This document shows positions 6,925 to 11,475 of a stretch of 11,475 nucleotides of DNA, piece by piece. The DNA is from Candidatus Cloacimonadota bacterium (GTDB taxonomy: Bacteria > Cloacimonadota > Cloacimonadia > Cloacimonadales > TCS61). The DNA lies in contig JAOZPK010000074.1 of assembly GCA_029932755.1 (NCBI GenBank), positions 1 through 11,475 of the forward strand. The letters run 5' to 3'. Each line of letters begins with the position of its first letter. Positions within the stretch are counted from its first letter, which is position 1. The position numbers were made by a program, and so were the translations under genes. The notes beneath the pieces are model-generated. The model was given only the letters and a program-made list of their open reading frames with translations, was not told where the DNA came from and did no database searches.

Positions 6925-7449
6925 TCACTTCAACAACAATTCTTTCTTTGTTTTTTGTACTTTCCCATTTGATCTCAGTTCAAAAAAATAAATACTGGTG
7001 GAAACACTTTTACCATTCATATCTTTTCCATTCCAAGTTACTGAATATATTTTACTTCCAACTTGTGTCATCCTGAGCGTAGTCGAAGGATTGGAAGTAA
7101 AACCATAGCTATTGCCATTGCCTGACACTTCGTCTCCGCTCAGTGTGACAGACAGTGTTTTTACCTTCTGCCCTTTAATATTATATATATGTATTTCTGT
7201 GCCCTCGGTGTTATCTATGGTTAGATTAAAAGAGATCGTTGTTTCAGAATTGAAGGGATTGGGATAGATCTACATAAGTATAAAGTGTTTCCCATAATGT
7301 GTAAAAGCTAAGTGCTATAAAATTAGGAGTAGAGACGTGCGGATGCCAATATTCAAAAGTAAATATTCCATCATAATGACAAGCCATATTTCCGTAAATT
7401 TTTCATCTTCTTCTCCAATAGCAGCAACAAATAACTGCTTCGGTTTCAA
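6925..7449 (-). pseudogene. Remnant of a T9SS-secreted protein: C-terminal type A sorting domain, frameshifted
   Basis: The longest part (7269 down to 6925) reads YPNPFNSETTISFNL, then IHIYNIKGQKVKTL, YSVTWNGKDMNGKSVSTSIY and FFELRSNGK, ending KTKKELLLK. This is a classic T9SS type A sorting domain of the Por_Secre_tail/FlgD-Ig type, which directs secreted proteins to the T9SS translocon. A TAG (7272-7270) stands directly before it. Upstream, two other frames are open in turn: 7399 to 7271 (YGNMACHYDGIFTFEYW and on) and 7449 to 7400 (LKPKQLFVAAIGEEDEKF). Two frameshifts near 7400 and 7270 would join them into one cargo C-terminus. No start or signal peptide is present, so the passenger part is lost. 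A palindromic repeat has been inserted in frame at 7050-7102. The sorting domain is clear; the reconstruction upstream is inference. Confidence 0.7.
7050..7102. repeat. Small palindromic repeat inserted in the sorting-domain remnant
   Basis: Perfect 12-bp inverted repeats TTTTACTTCCAA (7050-7061) and TTGGAAGTAAAA (7091-7102) enclose 29 bases containing TCCTGAGCGTAGTCGAAGGA. The core resembles a widely dispersed short repeat whose translation gives peptides such as PSTTLRMT, which are seen here in frame on the minus strand. The insert separates YGFTS from GSKIYSVTWNG in the sorting domain without breaking the frame. The statement about wide dispersal is from memory. Confidence 0.65.
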
Positions 7450-7458
7450 TTATTACAC

Positions 7459-7488
7459 TTGACATTCAAAAGCCTCCCAAAATAAATC
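7459..7488 (+). promoter_or_regulatory. Candidate promoter for the ribbon-helix-helix gene
   Basis: A perfect TTGACA (7459-7464) is followed after 18 bases by TAAATC (7483-7488), 29 bases before the ATG at 7518. The -35 box is strong and the -10 box is weak. Confidence 0.4.
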
Positions 7489-7517
7489 TATTTATAAAAA
7501 AAATGATGAGGAATTAT

Positions 7518-7790
7518 ATGAGCAAGAAATCATTTACCGTAAATCTAAATGAAGAAATAATTGCCAAGATCAATAAGCTGGCAAAAGCAAACAAGCTGAA
7601 AACTTCGGAATTAGTCAGCTGGATATTGTTGAATTTTGTGAACAATTTCGACATCCTGAAAGACAAAACACAAACCGAACAAACAGCGGAATCTGATGAT
7701 GAAGAATATGTGAAATATTACGAATCCCTGCGTAAAATTCTTTCGACCGAAGATATTCCAAAAGATGCTAAAGAATTTCTGGTAGGGTAA
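7518..7790 (+). CDS. Small ribbon-helix-helix (CopG/Arc-like) protein
   Basis: This 90-residue protein starts MSKKSFTVNLNEEIIAKINK. The short beta segment KSFTVNL followed by two helices (EEIIAKINKLAKANKL, then TSELVSWILLNFVNN) is the pattern of ribbon-helix-helix DNA-binding proteins, which bind operators as dimers. The C-terminal half is acidic (ESDDEEYVKYYESL) and ends in a short tail. In toxin-antitoxin pairs such a tail often holds the toxin, but no toxin gene lies beside it: 233 non-coding bases follow, then a gene on the other strand. ATG 7518 is preferred over the in-frame ATGs at 7503 and 7506 because GAGG stands six bases before it. The role may be an orphan antitoxin or a small regulator. 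The fold is inferred from pattern only. Confidence 0.6.
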   Translation: MSKKSFTVNLNEEIIAKINKLAKANKLKTSELVSWILLNFVNNFDILKDKTQTEQTAESDDEEYVKYYESLRKILSTEDIPKDAKEFLVG

Positions 7791-7819
7791 GAATAGCTGG
7801 TTAGTAGTAAGCAAGTAAC

Positions 7820-7956
7820 TGAATCCCTTGCAATTTTCTTTCAACGCTTCTCTTGAAGCTAAAAGGGAAACGTAGAAACAATGAAAGAGTAATGATTGTC
7901 TTTCTGCGACTTCCCGTATTCTTCCTTAGTTATAAGGGAGACAGCAGAGGGATTCA
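7820..7956. repeat. MITE-like element, copy B (9-bp terminal inverted repeats)
   Basis: The 137-bp element is bounded by perfect 9-bp inverted repeats TGAATCCCT (7820-7828) and AGGGATTCA (7948-7956). Its right end from ATTCTTCCTTA (7918) to GGGATTC (7955) aligns with that of copy A at 5673-5704, with a 6-base insertion. Inside are a hairpin GCTTC-TCTT-GAAGC near 7846-7859 and a near-perfect CTTCCTTA/TAAGGGAG stem at 7921-7940. It has no coding capacity and lies between the ribbon-helix-helix gene and the end of the dehydrogenase gene. Confidence 0.6.
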
Positions 7957-7988
7957 AAAAAAAACTTCTAAGCATTCACTTCAAAGTT
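7956..7988 (-). terminator. Weak rho-independent terminator for the acyl-CoA dehydrogenase
   Basis: On the minus strand, 35 bases past the stop codon, AACTT-TG-AAG-TGAATG-CTT-AG-AAGTT is followed by a run of T (complement of the nine A at 7956-7964). The stem is AT-rich and interrupted, so it is weak, but the T-run is good. Confidence 0.4.
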
Positions 7989-8023
7989 TTTCAATTATTA
8001 ATTCGTAATTTCTAAATTCTTAA

Positions 8024-9166
8024 TTATTTCAAAATTCTTTTCGAAATCACAACTCTTTGTACCTGGTTTGTTCCTTCATAGATCTGGCAAAGTTTTACGT
8101 CTCTCATTATCTTTTCTACCGGATATTCTTTGGAATAACCGTCGCCAGCCATCACTTGCACAGCGTTAGTAGCAACTTTCATTGCCACATCGGATGCATA
8201 CATTTTGGACATGGCAGAAAGTACTGAAACGTCTTTTTGATCATTATCATAAGACCAGGCAGCTCTCCATGTCAGCATTCTGGCAGCTTCAATTTCGGTA
8301 GCCATATCAGCCAGCATAAATCCCACAGCCTGGTTTGCTGCGATCGGCTTGTTAAACTGGATGCGATCTTTGGCCCAATCTCGTGAAATTTCATAAGCTT
8401 CTCTGGCGGCACCCAAACTAAGCGCAGCCACACCGGTCCTGGTTCTATCAAAAGTTTTCATCGCAACCATGAAACCGCGACCTTCTTTGCCTAATCTATT
8501 TTCTACCGGAACTTCAACATCGTTATATTTTATCTCGTTTTGCACAGAAGCATGCTGGCCCATTTTTTTCAATTTACTCACGATTTCTACACCCGGAAGA
8601 TCGGTAGGAACGATGAAAGGCGTAAGGCTTCTGGCACCTTTTTCCGGATTCGTGAGAGCAAATACAGTATGGAAAGCTGCAACTTCACCATTTGTGATGA
8701 AGCGTTTGTGACCGTTCAAAATATATTTATCACCTTTTAGAATAGCGGTGGATTTGATTCCTGCTACATCAGATCCGGCATTGGGTTCTGTAAGGCAATA
8801 GGCAGCAACAGCTTGTTGTTCTTTGATAAGACCGAAATATTTTTTCTGCTGATCTTCCGTTCCACTAAGAAGCAAAGGAGTGAGTGCAAGTGTATTTGCA
8901 TCGATGCAAATTCCTATTCCAACACATGCTGCACCCAGTTCTTCGGATCCCAAAGAACTTTCAAAAATTCCAAAACCATTTCCACCCCATTTCACTGGAA
9001 CGGGACCATTCATCAAACCTTCTTTATATGCTTGTTTAACAATATCCCAGGGAAATTCGCAAGACTCATCGTACTTCATTCTGTTGGGACGAATGAATCT
9101 ATTTGCGAAATCACGGTATTTTTCCTGTATCTCCAGCTGCTTAGTTGTTAATGAAAAATCAATCAT
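8024..9166 (-). CDS. Acyl-CoA dehydrogenase (short/medium-chain type)
   Basis: This is a 380-residue FAD enzyme that oxidises an acyl-CoA to the 2-enoyl-CoA, or runs in reverse in anaerobes, with electron transferring flavoprotein as partner. The flavin/substrate signature AYCLTEPNAGSDVAG is at residues 122-136. ITNGEVAAFHTVFA, FDRTRTGVAALSLGAA and DRIQFNKPIAANQAV are also typical. The C-terminal signature reads QVMAGDGYSKEYPVEKIMRD, then IYEGTNQVQR, and E364 there is the expected catalytic base. The start is MIDFSLT at 9166, which has GGAGG five bases upstream; an in-frame ATG at 9199 adds 11 residues without a ribosome site or conserved sequence. It is divergent from etfB-etfA, its probable electron acceptor. 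Butyryl-CoA-like substrates are plausible, but chain length cannot be read from the sequence. Confidence 0.93.
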   Translation of the reverse strand: MIDFSLTTKQLEIQEKYRDFANRFIRPNRMKYDESCEFPWDIVKQAYKEGLMNGPVPVKWGGNGFGIFESSLGSEELGAACVGIGICIDANTLALTPLLLSGTEDQQKKYFGLIKEQQAVAAYCLTEPNAGSDVAGIKSTAILKGDKYILNGHKRFITNGEVAAFHTVFALTNPEKGARSLTPFIVPTDLPGVEIVSKLKKMGQHASVQNEIKYNDVEVPVENRLGKEGRGFMVAMKTFDRTRTGVAALSLGAAREAYEISRDWAKDRIQFNKPIAANQAVGFMLADMATEIEAARMLTWRAAWSYDNDQKDVSVLSAMSKMYASDVAMKVATNAVQVMAGDGYSKEYPVEKIMRDVKLCQIYEGTNQVQRVVISKRILK

Positions 9167-9190
9167 TATATCCTCCATTTTTAAATTTTT

Positions 9191-9221
9191 ACTATTCATT
9201 TTTTAAAAGTATTTGTGTCAA
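9191..9221 (-). promoter_or_regulatory. Candidate promoter for the acyl-CoA dehydrogenase gene
   Basis: On the minus strand a perfect TTGACA (9221-9216) is followed after 19 bases by AATAGT (9196-9191), 24 bases before the preferred ATG. The spacing is long and the -10 box matches 4 of 6. Confidence 0.35.
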
Positions 9222-9247
9222 ACAAAAAAAACAAGGCACATATTTCA

Positions 9248-9275
9248 GGCACTCTTGAATAAGAATGCCCTTTTT
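9248..9275 (+). terminator. Terminator-like hairpin in the divergent region
   Basis: GGCA-C-TCTT-GAAT-AAGA-A-TGCC forms a nine-position stem with one mismatch and a 4-base loop, followed by CTTTTT on the plus strand. It would stop plus-strand transcription coming from within the dehydrogenase region. No plus-strand gene lies upstream, so its purpose is unclear. Confidence 0.4.
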
Positions 9276-9483
9276 ATCTTCTATGTCTTATTTGCTAATT
9301 AGTTGTCAATTTTACACATACTCCCAGAAATTCATAAAATCAACTATTGTAACAGATACATAAATAATGTAATTGCGAGCAAAAAATGTCTTGAAAAAGG
9401 TGTTTACAAAATATACATCTTTGAAAATTTAGTCATCAAAATCCATATAATTCCTTGACTCTTGAATGTGAAAATTAATTTGG

Positions 9484-9512
9484 TTGCAACATGAAATTTA
9501 GAAAAATATGCT
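9484..9512 (+). promoter_or_regulatory. Possible promoter for etfB-etfA-hdrA
   Basis: TTGCAA (9484-9489) and TATGCT (9507-9512) are 17 bases apart, each matching 4 of 6 consensus positions. This would leave a leader of about 100 bases. In DNA this AT-rich such matches are common. Confidence 0.2.
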
Positions 9513-9608
9513 CTGAACACCAAAGATTAACATCTAAAATGATGAGAAACTCCAATCCCGTAACCATAACTTTATGGATTATAAACGATTAAAAAAAATA
9601 TAAACCCT

Positions 9609-9622
9609 AGGAGGTAGTTTTG
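9609..9622 (+). promoter_or_regulatory. Strong ribosome-binding site that sets a TTG start for etfB
   Basis: AGGAGG (9609-9614) stands five bases before TTG (9620-9622). The TTG begins the conserved EtfB N-terminus DIIVCIKRVPQTSE, and no ATG or GTG is placed as well. Confidence 0.8.
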
Positions 9623-10393
9623 GATATAATTGTATGTATTAAACGTGTTCCGCAAACTTCAGAAGCAGAAGTGAAGATTGATTCCACCGGAAAAGACATC
9701 GTGAAAGATCGTCTTACTTTCGATACTAATGAATCTGATACTTATGCTCTGGAGCAAGCAGTTTTAATGAAAGAAAAATTCGGTGGAGAGATCACAGTTA
9801 TATCTCTTGGCGAAGAAGATGCAGAAGATACTTTACGGATTGCTCTGGCAAAAGGTGCGGATAATGCCATCAGGATCAAAGCTGAAGATTTTGATGAACT
9901 AGATGCTTTCCAGACTTCTCAAATTTTAAAGACAGTCATCAAAGATCTGAGTTATGACATTATTTTTGCCGGCTGTATTGCCACAGATGATGCCTATTCT
10001 CAGATCGGTGTTACATTGGCTGAACTGTTGGAAATTCCTCATGCAGCTTTGGTTATAGATTTTGATGTGAACGAAAATAGAGCAGATGTTCATCGTGAAT
10101 TGGAAGGGGGTCTCATCGAGCATCTTGATATTTCCCTGCCAGCACTTTTCACTATTCAAACCGGTATCAACGAACCGCGATATGCTTCTCTCATCGCGAT
10201 CAGACGAGCAGCTAAAAAAGAAATTCAGATTATTGGAAAGGATGAACTTCAGCAATCTGAATTTATCAGTAATTCTGTACTGGAAGAATTATACGTTCCT
10301 CCAATTTCCAAACAAGTTGAACTTCTTGACGGTACAGCTGCAGAATCGTCATCAAAACTTGCTGGAATTTTCAAAGAAAAAGGATTAGTTTAG
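9620..10393 (+). CDS. etfB: Electron transfer flavoprotein, beta subunit
   Basis: The 257-residue protein has the family's usual length. The N-terminus DIIVCIKRVPQTSEAEVKID, the block YALEQAVLMKEKFGGEITVI and GADNAIRI are typical. The beta-subunit signature INEPRYASLIAIRRAAKKEI lies at residues 183-202. Together with EtfA it takes electrons from acyl-CoA dehydrogenases. EtfB binds AMP in ordinary ETFs and a second FAD in bifurcating ETFs. The loop ATDDAYSQIGVTLAELL (121-137) differs from the DGDTxQVGP form I associate with well-studied bifurcating EtfB, so bifurcation is not shown. The start codon is TTG. Its stop TAG runs into the GGGGG ribosome site of etfA, nine bases before that start, so the two genes are cotranscribed and probably coupled. 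Confidence 0.95.
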   Translation: MDIIVCIKRVPQTSEAEVKIDSTGKDIVKDRLTFDTNESDTYALEQAVLMKEKFGGEITVISLGEEDAEDTLRIALAKGADNAIRIKAEDFDELDAFQTSQILKTVIKDLSYDIIFAGCIATDDAYSQIGVTLAELLEIPHAALVIDFDVNENRADVHRELEGGLIEHLDISLPALFTIQTGINEPRYASLIAIRRAAKKEIQIIGKDELQQSEFISNSVLEELYVPPISKQVELLDGTAAESSSKLAGIFKEKGLV

Positions 10394-10402
10394 GGGGAAA
10401 GC

Positions 10403-11371
10403 ATGTCTGAAATATATATATTAATTGAGCATCGTCAGAACGAAATCAGAGATATCAGTTATGAGCTTTTAGCTTGCGGTCGGAAACTTGCTGAAGAACA
10501 CAACTCCACAGTAACGGCTGTAATTCTTGGCTATAATACAGAAAAAATTGTAGAAAAAATAGAATCTCAAGCTCACAAGATTATGGTATTCGATAACGAA
10601 GTTTTTAAAGAATTTAACGCTGAAACATATCAGATTGCACTTGCAGATCTTATACAAAAAAATAATCCATTTCTTTTTTTGATCGGGCACACAGCTTTTG
10701 GAATGGACCTCTGTCCGGCTCTTGCTACGCAACTGAATATTCCATTCACCACAGATTGCCTGGATGTGGAAATTTCCGAAAATAAGCTAAGAGTTGTAAG
10801 GCACATGTTTGATGGAAAATTAGCGGCAAAAGTGCTTTTAAGAGAAAATCCATCTTATATGTTAACTATACGGGCAGGATGCTTTCCTGCAGCCGAAAGT
10901 AACCTGAAAACAGAAATAGAAAAATTGGATTCACTAGTTTCCGAAACTCCTGATTATCGCAAATTTTTAGAGTATATCGAAGCAGTTGCCGGAGATGTGG
11001 ACATCACAAAATCCGATATTGTTGTAGGAATTGGTAGAGGGATCAAAGAACAGGATAACCTGGCAATGATTGAAGAATTTGCTGCTTCTATCGGAGGAGT
11101 AGTTGCCTGTTCTCGTCCTATTGTTGATGCAGATTGGCTTCCCAAAGACAGGCAGGTTGGCTCTTCCGGCAAAGTCATCAAGCCAAAGCTTTATATTGCA
11201 ATTGGTATTTCGGGTGCGTTCCAACACGTGGCTGGAATGAAAGGTGCAGAAACAATCGTTGCCATCAATAAAGATGCAAATGCACCCATTTTTCATGAAG
11301 CTGATTATGGTATCATAGATGACCTGTTCAAAGTTATTCCCGTGTTGAAAGAGAAGATTGCTGAATTGTAA
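10403..11371 (+). CDS. etfA: Electron transfer flavoprotein, alpha subunit
   Basis: The 322-residue FAD-binding subunit pairs with EtfB. The N-terminal domain (about 1-190) has the ETF alpha/beta fold (IYILIEHRQNEI). The C-terminal FAD domain shows GIGRGIK (209-215), CSRPIVDADWLPKDRQVGSSGK (236-257 in segments), LYIAIGISGAFQHVAGM (263-279), IVAINKD (285-291) and APIFHEADYGI (294-304). All the FAD-contact motifs are intact. The ribosome site AGGGGGA overlaps the etfB stop. HdrA-like coding sequence starts 43 bases downstream with no terminator between them, which suggests that electrons pass on to that protein. Confidence 0.96.
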   Translation: MSEIYILIEHRQNEIRDISYELLACGRKLAEEHNSTVTAVILGYNTEKIVEKIESQAHKIMVFDNEVFKEFNAETYQIALADLIQKNNPFLFLIGHTAFGMDLCPALATQLNIPFTTDCLDVEISENKLRVVRHMFDGKLAAKVLLRENPSYMLTIRAGCFPAAESNLKTEIEKLDSLVSETPDYRKFLEYIEAVAGDVDITKSDIVVGIGRGIKEQDNLAMIEEFAASIGGVVACSRPIVDADWLPKDRQVGSSGKVIKPKLYIAIGISGAFQHVAGMKGAETIVAINKDANAPIFHEADYGIIDDLFKVIPVLKEKIAEL

Positions 11372-11414
11372 TAGATAAAACTGAAATAAAATTGTTAATT
11401 TTTTGGGAAATTAA

Positions 11415-11475
11415 ATGAAGAAAACCGGAGTTTTCGTTTGTCATTGCGGTAAGAATATCAGTGCAACCGTTAATA
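11415..11475 (+). CDS. hdrA: HdrA-like flavin/iron-sulfur protein, 5' end only
   Basis: Twenty codons are visible: MKKTGVFVCHCGKNISATVN. The VFVCHCGxNI start with its CxCG pair (C9, C11) is that of HdrA/QmoA-type proteins, FAD and iron-sulfur subunits of heterodisulfide reductase and related electron-transfer complexes. It follows etfA by 43 bases without a terminator, so it is probably in the same operon. The ribosome site is weak (GGGAAA, 11405-11410) and lies in a 7-bp AT hairpin, TTAATTT (11395-11401) with AAATTAA (11408-11414). The rest lies outside the window, so domains and fusions cannot be judged. Confidence 0.7.
   Translation, partial: MKKTGVFVCHCGKNISATVN

Larger units (their letters stand above)
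9167..9619. other. Divergent control region between the dehydrogenase and etfB
   Basis: These 453 AT-rich bases hold no convincing gene. They contain a candidate dehydrogenase promoter (9191-9221), a terminator-like hairpin (9248-9275), a candidate etfB promoter (9484-9512) and the etfB ribosome site (9609-9614). The part from 9276 to 9483 shows no repeat or motif I can support. The length exceeds what two promoters need, so a leader or regulator-binding sites may be present. Confidence 0.6.

Noticed and set aside
5408..8023. CRISPR array or tRNA genes in the accessory region
   Set aside because: The repeats seen are inverted pairs or two diverged copies, without regular spacers, and no cloverleaf or TPsiC-like segment was seen.
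9167..9199. Upstream ATG adding 11 residues to the acyl-CoA dehydrogenase
   Set aside because: No ribosome site precedes it, and the extension would cover the strong GGAGG in front of ATG 9166.
10469..11296. Minus-strand open frames inside etfA
   Set aside because: They are antisense to strongly conserved ETF coding sequence and lack starts with ribosome sites.

Overview
The window looks like chromosome from an AT-rich anaerobic bacterium of the FCB group. The best guess, made from memory of gene families and not from a search, is Candidatus Cloacimonadota or a close relative. Pointers are a type IX secretion (T9SS) C-terminal sorting domain, a 1093-residue outer-membrane protein with SprA-like sequence, LPS heptose synthesis, and an ETF/HdrA electron-transfer locus next to an acyl-CoA dehydrogenase.

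Region 1 (1-5407, all minus strand) is an envelope and housekeeping block. In transcription order it holds a large outer-membrane beta-barrel protein (2126-5407), gmhA (sedoheptulose-7-phosphate isomerase), dtd (D-aminoacyl-tRNA deacylase), a YihX-like HAD phosphatase, and a 3'-truncated L,D-transpeptidase. From gmhA onward the genes abut, overlap by one base or lie 25 bases apart, so they probably form one operon. A candidate promoter precedes gmhA.

Region 2 (5408-8023) is accessory DNA. It has a MITE-like inverted-repeat element, an IS110-family insertion sequence with a DEDD recombinase, a decayed T9SS cargo gene interrupted by a small palindromic repeat, an orphan ribbon-helix-helix protein, and a second copy of the MITE-like element. 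The roughly 200 bases upstream of the recombinase contain several nested perfect inverted repeats and are a good candidate for the element's bridge RNA.

Region 3 (8024-11475) is an energy-metabolism locus. An acyl-CoA dehydrogenase on the minus strand faces away from etfB-etfA and the first 20 codons of an HdrA-like gene on the plus strand, with a 453-base divergent control region between them. The likely electron path is acyl-CoA to the dehydrogenase FAD, then EtfAB, then the HdrA-type flavin/iron-sulfur protein.

The two most interesting things are the IS110 element with its foldable upstream non-coding region, and the pair of related MITE-like elements at 5544-5704 and 7820-7956. No CRISPR array, tRNA or rRNA was found by eye.
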